A stretch of 64,000 bases of DNA from Micromonospora haikouensis. Lineage in GTDB: Bacteria > Actinomycetota > Actinomycetes > Mycobacteriales > Micromonosporaceae. Position 1 is the first letter of the stretch; each line of letters starts with the position of its first letter. Below the pieces are notes generated by a model, which was not told the DNA's origin, did not search any database, and saw nothing but the letters and a program-made list of their open reading frames with translations. Location of the stretch: assembly GCF_900091595.1 (NCBI RefSeq), contig NZ_FMCW01000026.1:62001-126000 (forward strand), written 5' to 3'. A program made the position numbers and the translations under genes. Of this stretch, positions 1 through 6,403 are shown piece by piece.

Positions 1-286
1 GCGGGCCGAGGATGCCGAGCGCGAGGGCGGAGAAATAGTACGCCACCTCGTGCTGGTCGAGCTCGGTCGAGCGGAGCCGGATGATCGAGAGTACGCCGAA
101 CAGACCCAGCCCGAGGCCGGCCCCGACGGTGCCGCTGCTGAGCGAGCTGGCCACGGCGAAGACGCCGACGTTGACGCCGAGGTAGGCGACCACCAGGTCC
201 CGCCGCCGATGACGGGGGAAGTACAGGGCGAAGACGAGCAGGCCCACGGCGACCAGGTTCATCCCGGTCAGGACCAACCGTGACAT
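1..286 (-). CDS. DUF4956 domain-containing membrane protein (3' end outside window)
   Basis: Reading leftward from an ATG at 286, the protein begins MSRLVLTGMNLVAVGLLVFA and continues off the window edge, about 95 residues visible. Hydrophobic segments alternate with a conserved block reading SIIRLRS followed by a Glu/Tyr-rich LDQHEVAYYF stretch, which is the signature I recognise for DUF4956. The start is supported by a GAGGAG ribosome binding site 6-10 bases upstream. The gene lies just downstream of the carbohydrate-binding protein on the same strand, separated by a strong hairpin. In actinobacteria these two families usually occur with a VTC-domain polyphosphate polymerase, expected just outside the window. 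The biochemical role of DUF4956 is unknown to me. Confidence 0.85.
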   Translation of the reverse strand, partial: MSRLVLTGMNLVAVGLLVFALYFPRHRRRDLVVAYLGVNVGVFAVASSLSSGTVGAGLGLGLFGVLSIIRLRSTELDQHEVAYYFSALALGILGP

Positions 287-396
287 TGATGCTCCTCTGA
301 GGTTTACCCGGCGTCGCGGGGTACGGGGTCGGCGCGCGGGCTGCGGATCGGTGCGGGGCGAGGTGGGGAGGGGTGCGGCGAGGGCGGGGCCAGGGC

Positions 397-430
397 CGCC
401 CGGCCAGGACCGCGCGGTCCTGGCCGGGCG
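397..430 (-). terminator. Perfect hairpin between carbohydrate-binding gene and DUF4956 gene
   Basis: The 34-base stretch is a perfect palindrome, with 16-base arms (CGCCCGGCCAGGACCG and its complement) around a central CG. It starts 10 bases past the stop codon of the carbohydrate-binding gene and lies before the DUF4956 start. No T-run follows, as is usual in actinomycetes. It may terminate or partly attenuate transcription within the operon. Confidence 0.6.
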
Positions 431-439
431 CACCGGGGA

Positions 440-1843
440 TCAGGAGCGGATCATGCCGCCGCTGTACTGGCCGGCGGTCACCCCGGTCAACACCCGGGTC
501 GCGCCCGAGATGCTGCCGCCGGTGTACAGGCCGCCGACGTTCGTGCCGCTGACGCTGCCGCCGGTGTAGACGTCGTACCGCTGGCCGTTGGTGATGCGGT
601 TCGACGAGATGACGACCTCCCGGAAGCTCTTCGACGCCCGGAACGAGGCCAGCACGGTGCTGCCGGAGACGACGTGCACGATCGTGTTGGCGGCGTAGGT
701 GGTGCTGAACCGGGGGGCCACCCAGCCCTGGCCGGTGTTCGGCACCGCCTTGAACACGGCCATCGAGGTCAGGCCGGCACCCACCACCGTGCCGCCGGTG
801 AAGCTGAGCGTCGCGTCGGTGTCGAGCGCGCCCTCGCCGCCGCCCCGGGTGCTGGAGCCGTTGGCGACCACCGTGCCGCCGGCGAAGGTGAGTTCGCCGT
901 TGGAGTCGAACCCGTCGGTGCCGCCGGTGGCCACGACCGTGCCCCCGGTGACCCGGATGAACGCGTTCGGGGAGGGCTCCATGTGGCCGAGGCCCTCCTC
1001 GGCGGCGTTGACGGCGTCGTCGCTGGCCACGACCGTGGAGTTGCCGCCGCTGATGGTGAGCTTCAGCGCCTCCAGCGCCTCGTACGACCGGGTCACGTTG
1101 ATCGTGCCGCCGGAGATGTTCAGCGCGTTCTCGCCCTTGATGCCGTCGTCGGCGACGGAGACCGAGATCGTGCCGTTGGTGATGTTGACGACGCCCTTTC
1201 CGGCTTCCGTGTCGTTGGACTTGAGCCCGTCGCCGGCGGTCGAGGTGACGGTGATGGCACCGCCGTTGACGGTGAGCGAGTCCTTGCCCCGGATGGCGTC
1301 GTCCACCGCGTTCACGGTGATCGTGCCGGACTGGATGACCAGGTCGTCCTTGCTGACGATGCCGTCCTGGTAGCGGGCCTGCACGGTCAGCGCCCCGGTG
1401 CCGCCGATGGTCAGGTCGGCGGCGCTGAACAGCGCGGCGTCCGGCTCGCCGGTGGTGGTGTAGGTGGTCGCGTCGGTGAGCCTGTTGGTGGTCCCGGCGG
1501 CCAACGTGACAGTGACGGCGTCGGCGTTGGTCACGTACAGGGGCGAGGACGTCGAGTTCGTGATCGAGGCGCCGCTGAGAATGATCTCGACGGTTCCGGC
1601 GGCGGCGGTGTCCACCTTGACGTAGCCGTTGTTCAGCGTGCCGCTGATCTGGTACGAGCCGGGTGCCGTGATGGTGATGGCGCTGCCAGAGACGGTGACG
1701 TTGCTGCCCGCTACGCTCGCGCCGGATCCGTTGAGGGTGATCGTGGCGGTCGGGGCGGCGATGGCGGCGCCGGCGAGCGGGCCGGCCAGCAGAGTGGCCG
1801 TGAGCCCGGCGAGGACGGCGGTTCTGCGGGTGGTCGAGGTCAT
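440..1843 (-). CDS. Secreted carbohydrate-binding beta-helix protein (Cthe_2159-like)
   Basis: The 467-residue product starts MTSTTRRTAVLAGLTATLLA, a twin-Arg-like positively charged N-terminus followed by a hydrophobic core ending in an Ala-rich cleavage region near residue 30, so it is probably exported. The rest is repetitive: Thr/Val/Gly-rich beta strands and recurring blocks such as ISGGTINV, SVADDGIKGENALN, AVDDAIRGKDSL and TAGDGLKSND. These are the acidic turns of a right-handed beta-helix as in the Cthe_2159/PF14262 carbohydrate-binding family, which can bind calcium and plant polysaccharides. An upstream in-frame ATG near 1936 would add 31 residues with no signal-peptide character, so the internal ATG at 1843 was chosen. 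Its partner is the downstream DUF4956 gene. Confidence 0.85.
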   Translation of the reverse strand: MTSTTRRTAVLAGLTATLLAGPLAGAAIAAPTATITLNGSGASVAGSNVTVSGSAITITAPGSYQISGTLNNGYVKVDTAAAGTVEIILSGASITNSTSSPLYVTNADAVTVTLAAGTTNRLTDATTYTTTGEPDAALFSAADLTIGGTGALTVQARYQDGIVSKDDLVIQSGTITVNAVDDAIRGKDSLTVNGGAITVTSTAGDGLKSNDTEAGKGVVNITNGTISVSVADDGIKGENALNISGGTINVTRSYEALEALKLTISGGNSTVVASDDAVNAAEEGLGHMEPSPNAFIRVTGGTVVATGGTDGFDSNGELTFAGGTVVANGSSTRGGGEGALDTDATLSFTGGTVVGAGLTSMAVFKAVPNTGQGWVAPRFSTTYAANTIVHVVSGSTVLASFRASKSFREVVISSNRITNGQRYDVYTGGSVSGTNVGGLYTGGSISGATRVLTGVTAGQYSGGMIRS

Positions 1844-1935
1844 GGTGATCCCGTTCTTCGAGGGCAGGTGGATGCGGTCCTGAACGCCGGCTGTTCGGTA
1901 GGTGAACGGCCGGTGAATGCGCCATGGCATCGACA

Positions 1936-1962
1936 ATCATAGATAGATGTTCGATTGGGTCA
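1936..1962 (-). promoter_or_regulatory. Possible promoter of the carbohydrate-binding gene
   Basis: On the minus strand a TATGAT hexamer (1941-1936) is preceded, 15 bases upstream, by TGACCC (1962-1957). The region is locally AT-rich and lies about 93 bases before the chosen ATG. The spacing is shorter than optimal, so this is only a weak candidate. Confidence 0.25.
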
Positions 1963-2100
1963 TAGGTCTCGCGGCGGAAAAGCGGTCGCCGCCGCGAATG
2001 ACAGGTTGCTGACAGCAAACGCTGACGGAATTCTGAGCTGCGGGCGCTTGACGCCACCCGCAACTCGCCTTCGGCCGTACCGCCGCCCCGGGCGGCGTGC

Positions 2101-2149
2101 GAATCTTGGACAGTTCCCGTCCGCGACGGACCGGAACTGTCCAAGAATC
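2101..2149. repeat. Stem-loop with ATCTTGG...CCAAGAAT ends
   Basis: CTTGGACAGTTCC (2105-2117) and its exact complement GGAACTGTCCAAG (2133-2145) form a 13-bp stem with a 15-base loop, extendable to 17 positions with one mismatch. The outer ends resemble those of the hairpin at 4795-4842, so the two may belong to one intergenic hairpin family. No gene ends immediately beside it, which argues against a simple terminator. Confidence 0.6.
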
Positions 2150-2233
2150 AGAGGGCGGCCGGCGGTGGCTCGGCGCCCGGCGAGGGCGATGCGCCATCCG
2201 GCCGGCTCCGGCTGGCTCCGGCCGGGCGGAGCC

Positions 2234-2273
2234 GGCTCTGGTCGGGCGGGGGCGGCTCTGGTCGGGCGGGGGC
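2234..2273. repeat. Two-unit direct tandem repeat, 20 bp each
   Basis: The unit GGCTCTGGTCGGGCGGGGGC occurs twice without interruption (2234-2253 and 2254-2273), preceded by degenerate GGCTCCGG variants. It directly precedes the inverted-repeat element and is likely a replication-slippage product with no visible coding role. Confidence 0.75.
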
Positions 2274-2285
2274 GGCATCCGCCCA

Positions 2286-2416
2286 CCCCTTTGCTCTGCA
2301 CCCAAGGGCGCAACGCTTTACGCAGCGCAGCCGCGCGTCGGCCCCGCCACCCCTTCGTTCCTCGCGTAGGCGCAGCTCACGCTGGGTGTTGCGCGGATGG
2401 GTGCAGAGCAAAGGGG
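2286..2416 (+). repeat. TIR element, copy A
   Basis: Perfect 19-bp terminal inverted repeats (CCCCTTTGCTCTGCACCCA at 2286-2304 and its complement at 2398-2416) bound a 131-bp element. Inside, the left arm continues GGGCGCAACGCTTTACGCAGCGC and the right arm reads GGTGTTGCGCGGA. The same arrangement recurs at 23807-23934 (opposite orientation) and 55037-55166. Homology may continue about 40-50 bases to the right, because GTCACACAGAGTGATCGCGG near 2447 resembles the corresponding flank of copy B. Confidence 0.8.
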
Positions 2417-2586
2417 ATGCGAGGCGTCAGGCGGGGTCAGGTGGGCGTCACACAGAGTGATCGCGGCTGCCCCTGCTGAGCCCGCGGCGGCCGACGCGGC
2501 GGCGGAACGGGCCGGGCGGCGGTGCCGGCGTTCCGCCATCCGGACCGCCGATGGGCGCTGACCTGGTCCTGTGGCACCCTGGACCG

Positions 2587-3060
2587 GTGCGGGACCAGAC
2601 CCTGACCGGCGTGCTGCTGGTCGTCGGCGTGCTCGGCCTCGCCACCTGCTTCGGCTGGTGGCGACGCCGCCGCGACGGCCGCCTCCGGTCGGTCGCCCCC
2701 GCCGCTGGGGCTGGCACCGGCCCCGGCGCGCCGCAGGACGCGCACCGGGCCCTGCTCGCGCGGCTGGGCGCGCGCTCCGGCGCGGTGACGCTGGTTCAGT
2801 TCTCCTCGGCGGTGTGCGCGCCGTGCCGTGCGGCCCGCCGGGTCCTCGAGCAGGTCGAGGCGGTCGTCCCGGGCGTCGTGCTGGTCGAGGTCGACGCCGA
2901 GCAGCACCTTGACGCCGTCCGTGAGCTGGACGTCTGGCGGACGCCGACGGTGCTGGTGGTCGACCCGGCCGGGCGCGTGGTGCTCCGGGCGTCCGGGGTG
3001 CCCGTGCGGGACGAACTGGTCGCGGCCGTCGCGCCGCTGCTGGCCGGAGCCGACCGGTGA
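2587..3060 (+). CDS. Membrane-anchored thioredoxin-like protein
   Basis: The product is about 157 residues when started at the GTG at 2587; an in-frame ATG at 2551 would add 12 residues. Neither start has a clear ribosome binding site, and the GTG gives a compact N-terminal anchor (residues 6-24, hydrophobic) followed by an RRRR positive-inside cluster. A thioredoxin fold follows, with the redox motif CAPC (about C77 and C80) in a TLVQFSSAVCAPCRAA context and the cis-Pro strand region WRTPTVLVVD. It probably acts as a thiol-disulfide exchange protein at the membrane. The next gene, DUF4395, also carries a CxxC pair, and such pairs commonly occur together, suggesting a shared redox relay. Confidence 0.85.
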   Translation: MRDQTLTGVLLVVGVLGLATCFGWWRRRRDGRLRSVAPAAGAGTGPGAPQDAHRALLARLGARSGAVTLVQFSSAVCAPCRAARRVLEQVEAVVPGVVLVEVDAEQHLDAVRELDVWRTPTVLVVDPAGRVVLRASGVPVRDELVAAVAPLLAGADR

Positions 3061-3292
3061 CGATCACGCGGTCGTCCGCGCGCCGGTCGTCCGGGCCGCC
3101 CTCGGGGTCCGTGCCGCCGTCAGGGTCCATGCCGCCGTCGGGGGCCGGTTCTGCGCGCGGGGTGCGACTGACCCGACGGCGAGCGGTGGACCACGGGCGG
3201 CTCGCGGCGAGCCTCTGTCCGGCGTGCCACGCCGCCTGACAGTCGCCCCCGCGCGCCACGGCGCGCCCCCTCGCCGAACGGACCCTCACGCC

Positions 3293-3733
3293 ATGCTGCT
3301 CGACCCTCGCGGCCCCCGGTTCGCCGCCGCCGTCACCACCGTCGTCCTCGCCGCCGCGCTGATCACCGGCTCACTCGCCCTGGTGCTCACCCAGGCGGTG
3401 GTCTTCGCCGTCACGGCGGCGAGCCCGCGCCTCGGCCCGTACGCCCTGGCCTACCGGGCGCTGGTCGCGCCCCGGCTCGACCCGCCCGCCGAGCGGGAGC
3501 CGGCCGCCCCGGTGCGGTTCGCCCAGCTCGTCGGGTTGGCGTTCATGCTGCTGGCGGCCGTCGGGCACCTCGCCGGCCTGCCGGCGCTCGCCCTGACCGC
3601 CACGGCGGCGGCCCTGGCCGCGGCCTTCCTCAACGCGGCGTTCGACTTCTGCCTCGGCTGCGAGGCGTACCTCGCGCTGCGTCGGCTCACCGGGCGGCCC
3701 GTGCCCGCCCGGGTGCCGACCGGCCCGGCCTGA
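3293..3733 (+). CDS. DUF4395 integral membrane protein
   Basis: The 146-residue protein starts at an ATG (MLLDPRGPRFAAAVTTVV). Hydrophobic segments at about residues 10-40, 75-95 and 98-115 predict three or four membrane spans, with a conserved FDFCLGCEAYL motif near the C-terminus containing a CxxC pair. This matches DUF4395, a family of membrane proteins often paired with thioredoxin-like proteins and sulfurtransferases. It lies 232 bases after the thioredoxin-like gene on the same strand. The spacer has no other gene and contains only short GC-rich direct repeats. The CxxC suggests a redox or sulfur-transfer role, which is inference. Confidence 0.85.
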   Translation: MLLDPRGPRFAAAVTTVVLAAALITGSLALVLTQAVVFAVTAASPRLGPYALAYRALVAPRLDPPAEREPAAPVRFAQLVGLAFMLLAAVGHLAGLPALALTATAAALAAAFLNAAFDFCLGCEAYLALRRLTGRPVPARVPTGPA

Positions 3734-3840
3734 TCGACTGCCTGCGCGGGGTCCGCTCCGGAGCCGGCGCGCGGCGGCCCGTGGCCGGGCGATCCGGCTT
3801 GCTCGGGGGCGTCCTGGCCGGCGTCGACGCGGCGTTGCCA

Positions 3841-3866
3841 AAATCCCTACTTTTCAAGTAGGATTT
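3841..3866. promoter_or_regulatory. Palindromic operator candidate upstream of the flavin reductase
   Basis: CCTACTT (3846-3852) and AAGTAGG (3856-3862) form a perfect 7-bp inverted repeat around TTC. The dyad is extended outward by AAATC and GATTT, with one extra C in the left arm. This AT-rich island stands out in GC-rich sequence about 118 bases before the flavin reductase ATG and has the size of a dimeric regulator site. The regulator is unknown. Confidence 0.5.
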
Positions 3867-3983
3867 GCGGGTGGTGGGGGTGGTCGGTTAGCGTCGGAGG
3901 CACCGGACGCCGCATCGATGTGCGTCCCGGCCGATCCGGGGCGGCCCACCCCGGGCTGCACCGTGCGATCCTGGGAGCCTCCG

Positions 3984-4511
3984 ATGACCGCCGACCCGCA
4001 GCAGGGACCCATCGTCGATGCCGACACGACCTCGCTGCGGAGCGTCCTGCGTCAGCAGGCCAGCACCGTCACCGTGGTGACGGCCCCCGGGGCCACGCCG
4101 GTCGGCTTCACCGCGACGTCGTTCACGTCGGTGTCGCTGGATCCGCCCGTGGTGTCCTTCTGCCTCGGTCTCGCCTCGTCGGCGTGGCCCACGGTGGCGC
4201 GCGCCCGGCACGTCGCGGTGCACCTGCTCGCCCAGCACCAACGGGACCTGGCCCGCACGTTCGCCGCCACCGGGATCGACCGCTTCGCCCACCCGACCCG
4301 GTGGCGGGTCGGCCCCGAGGCGGTGCCGATCCTCGACGACGCGCCGGCGTGGCTGCTCTGCCGCGTGGTGGACCGGGTGGTCGTCGGCGACCACGCGATC
4401 GTGCTCGCCGAACCCGAGCTGCTGCGGCACGCCGACGTCGGCTCGCCGCTGCTCTACCACCGGGGCGGCTACGCCGGCGTCGACCCGGCCGACCGGGCCG
4501 CCGTGGCCTGA
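3984..4511 (+). CDS. Flavin reductase family protein
   Basis: The 175-residue product, MTADPQQGPI onward, belongs to the FMN-binding flavin reductase family (HpaC/DIM6-NTAB type). Recognisable blocks are TVVTAPGATPVGFTATSFTSVSLDPPVVSFCLG, where the conserved Gly-x-Thr-x-(S/T)-x2-SVS-x-PP signature contacts flavin, and LLAQHQRDLARTFA. Such enzymes reduce free FMN or FAD with NAD(P)H for a partner monooxygenase. No partner oxygenase is adjacent. The start has a GGGAG site 7-11 bases upstream. An in-frame ATG at 3918 would add 22 residues without family similarity. The gene appears to be transcribed alone behind the 3841-3866 palindrome, which may link it to a redox- or sulfur-responsive regulator (inference). 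Confidence 0.9.
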   Translation: MTADPQQGPIVDADTTSLRSVLRQQASTVTVVTAPGATPVGFTATSFTSVSLDPPVVSFCLGLASSAWPTVARARHVAVHLLAQHQRDLARTFAATGIDRFAHPTRWRVGPEAVPILDDAPAWLLCRVVDRVVVGDHAIVLAEPELLRHADVGSPLLYHRGGYAGVDPADRAAVA

Positions 4512-4794
4512 ACGGCCCCGTCGAGCAGCGGCGCCCGGTCGACGGGTGCGTGCGGCAACCGTGCGGCGGTCACCGCCCACCGGGCGTCGCGCGTCGTCGC
4601 CTGGCCCCACGACCGCGCGACGTGCGGCAACCGCGGGCCGCCACCCGGGCCGGCGCCGCGACGCCGACATCGGCGACGAGCGACACCCTCGACGAGGGGG
4701 GCGCGCCCGCCGCCGTTGCGCAGGTCGCGGCGACGGTGCGGGGCGAGGTCCGCGTGTACGCGGGCTGACGCCCGGCCTCGGCGCGACGCCGAGA

Positions 4795-4842
4795 GATCTT
4801 GGTGCGAAACGGCCCCTCTGAGGGCCGAAAGTTACCAAGATT
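4795..4842. repeat. Stem-loop with GATCTTGG...CCAAGATTC ends
   Basis: The left arm (ATCTTGGT, then CGGCCC) and right arm (GGGCCG, then ACCAAGAT) form an interrupted stem around CTCTG. It lies just past the stop codon of the minus-strand remnant at 4864 and could be its old terminator. The ATCTTGG/CCAAGAT ends match those at 2101-2149, suggesting a dispersed hairpin family. Confidence 0.5.
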
Positions 4843-4863
4843 CACGTTGATCGGTGCGTGCTG

Positions 4864-5025
4864 CTACTCCCGCTTCAGGTCAGCGTCGAAGTGGACGCCG
4901 GTGTCCGTGATCGCGGTGCCCTTGGTGGCGACGCGCAGGGCGTTCGGGCCCGTCGCCGTCACCGTGGCGGTCAAGCCTTCCGAGCAGGTGATCGGCTCGC
5001 CGTTCGCAGCGACGGATGCGCGGCG
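4864..5025 (-). pseudogene. C-terminal remnant of a secreted-type protein
   Basis: Reading leftward to a TAG at 4864-4866, about 50 codons have strict GC3 usage and protein-like content (ANGEPITCSEGLTATVTATG, then VATKGTAITDTGVHFDADLK). No convincing start, signal peptide or further domain exists upstream, where the frame degenerates into Arg/Ala-rich sequence. I interpret it as the tail of a decayed or truncated exported protein. I do not recognise the parent family, and it could instead be a chance open frame. Confidence 0.3.
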
Positions 5026-5066
5026 GCGGACGTGCGGGCGGCGGGCCGCGGCGCGGCGGACTTTAC

Positions 5067-5085
5067 AACGAAAACCGTTTCCAAC
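5067..5085. promoter_or_regulatory. Zur-box-like operator upstream of the ATP-grasp operon
   Basis: AACGAAAACCGTTTCCAAC forms an imperfect dyad centred on 5076 (core GAAAAC-C-GTTTCC, five of six pairs). It lies 43 bases before the operon's first ATG in an AT-rich patch. It resembles the actinobacterial Zur (zinc uptake regulator) box, whose core is GAAAA-N3-TTTTC-like. A LacI-type operator is an alternative reading. The metal-related operon content favours Zur, but this is inference. Confidence 0.4.
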
Positions 5086-5128
5086 AAGATGTACGCGGGA
5101 CGCCACCGCAACAGGACGGGAGTCGTTG

Positions 5129-6403
5129 ATGGGTCACCTGCTGGTCATCGAGAGCTGGGTGGGCGCGATGAGCGCCCTGCTGCCGAGGGCGATCCGGGAG
5201 GACGGCCACCGGTTCACGTTCCTCACCCGCGACCTGCACCACTACCTGCGGGCGACGCCGCCCGGCGAGGTCCACCCGCTGCTCGCCGCCGACAACGTGG
5301 TCACCGCCGAGACCAACGACCCGGCGGCGCTCGCCGCACACGTCGCCCGGCTGCACACCGCCCTGCGCTTCGACGGGGTGCTCACCTCCTGCGACTACTA
5401 CCTGCACACCGCCGCCGAGGTCGCCGCCCACCTCGGGCTGCCCGGCCCCGACCCGGCGGCGGTGCGCCGCGCGTACCGCAAGGACCTGGCCCGCGAGGCG
5501 ATGCGCCGGGCGGGCCTGCCCGGGCCGGCGTTCGCGGTCACCGACGGCTGGGCGGACACCCTCGCCGCCGCCGAGCGGCTCGGCTTCCCGCTGGTGGCCA
5601 AGCCCGTCGACCTGTGCGCCGGCATGTACGTGCGCGCCGTCGCCGACCCGACGCAGCTGCGCTCGGCGTACGACGCGCTGGCCGGCTTCGGCGTCAACGC
5701 CCGCCGGCAGCCCCGGGTGCCGCTGGTGCTGCTGGAGGAGCTGCTCACCGGCCCGGAGGTGAGCGTCGAGACGGTCACCTGCGACGGCGTCACCACGGTC
5801 GTCGGGGTCACCGACAAGAGCCTCGCCGGCGCGCCCGCGTTCGTCGAGAGCGGACACATGTTCCCCGCCGACCTGCCCGCCACCGACGCCCGCGCCGCCG
5901 CCGACGCGGCCGTCGCCGCGCTCGCCGCCGTCGGCCTCACCCACGGCGTCGCCCACACCGAGCTGCGCCTGACCCCGGCCGGGCCCCGGGTGGTCGAGGT
6001 CAACCCGCGGCCCGCCGGCAACCAGATCACCGAACTCGTGCGCCGGGTCACCGGCATCGACCTGCCGATGGCGTACGCGCGCCTCGCCCTCGGCGAGCGC
6101 CCCGACACCACGCCGGTCGACACCGGCGTACGCAGCGCCGCCATCGCGTTCCTGCTGCCGCCCCGGGCCGGCACCGTCGACACGATCACCGGCACCGACC
6201 GGCTCGTCGACGACCGTGGCGTCGTGGACTGGGCCGTCAGGCCCGCCGGGCACCGCACCGGCGACGCCAGCAGCAACAACAGCTACCTCGGCCACGTCAT
6301 GACCGTCGACACCGACGGGCCGGGCGCGCGGGCCCGCGCCGAGGCGCACGTCGCCGCCCTCGACGTCCGGTACGCCGACCAGCTCGCCGGGGCCGCCGCG
6401 TGA
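5129..6403 (+). CDS. ATP-grasp domain protein (carboxylate-amine ligase type)
   Basis: The 424-residue product starts MGHLLVIESWVGAMSALLPR with an ACGGGAG site upstream. It has the preATP-grasp N-lobe (residues 1-100), an ATP-binding region with FPLVAKPVDLCAGMYVRAV (Lys and the flexible loop), the VPLVLLEELLTGPEVSVETV strand pair, and the metal-binding end VVEVNPRPAGNQITELV (Glu and Asn ligands for Mg-ATP). Proteins of this layout join a carboxylate, via an acyl-phosphate, to an amine, as in dipeptide or amino-acid ligases. It is the first of eight coupled genes and would perform the condensation step of the proposed small-molecule pathway. The substrate cannot be deduced. Confidence 0.85.
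   Translation: MGHLLVIESWVGAMSALLPRAIREDGHRFTFLTRDLHHYLRATPPGEVHPLLAADNVVTAETNDPAALAAHVARLHTALRFDGVLTSCDYYLHTAAEVAAHLGLPGPDPAAVRRAYRKDLAREAMRRAGLPGPAFAVTDGWADTLAAAERLGFPLVAKPVDLCAGMYVRAVADPTQLRSAYDALAGFGVNARRQPRVPLVLLEELLTGPEVSVETVTCDGVTTVVGVTDKSLAGAPAFVESGHMFPADLPATDARAAADAAVAALAAVGLTHGVAHTELRLTPAGPRVVEVNPRPAGNQITELVRRVTGIDLPMAYARLALGERPDTTPVDTGVRSAAIAFLLPPRAGTVDTITGTDRLVDDRGVVDWAVRPAGHRTGDASSNNSYLGHVMTVDTDGPGARARAEAHVAALDVRYADQLAGAAA

Larger units (their letters stand above)
1963..2586. other. Gene-poor gap with repeats
   Basis: No convincing protein gene is visible on either strand between the carbohydrate-binding gene promoter and the thioredoxin-like gene. The open frames here lack start sites, domains and consistent codon use. 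The gap holds a stem-loop (2101-2149), a 20-base tandem repeat (2234-2273) and the first copy of the terminal-inverted-repeat element (2286-2416). Confidence 0.7.
4512..5066. other. Gap with gene remnant and hairpin
   Basis: About 550 bases separate the flavin reductase from the promoter region of the metallophore-like operon. I see no intact gene. The gap holds a hairpin (4795-4842), a minus-strand coding remnant (4864-5025), and a twice-occurring TGCGGCAACCG sequence near 4550 and 4624. Confidence 0.6.

Noticed and set aside
2286..2416. CRISPR-like or terminator interpretation of the TIR element
   Set aside because: Only one pair of inverted ends occurs per locus, with no spacer-repeat array, and the copies are not placed at gene ends consistently.
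3061..3292. Extra small gene between the thioredoxin-like and DUF4395 genes
   Set aside because: The open frame there is Ser/Pro/Arg-rich, arises from short GC-rich direct repeats and has no ribosome binding site.
3918..3983. Possible Cys-containing leader peptide or N-terminal extension before the flavin reductase
   Set aside because: It runs in frame into the flavin reductase without its own stop and lacks a ribosome binding site, so the downstream ATG with GGGAG is a better start.
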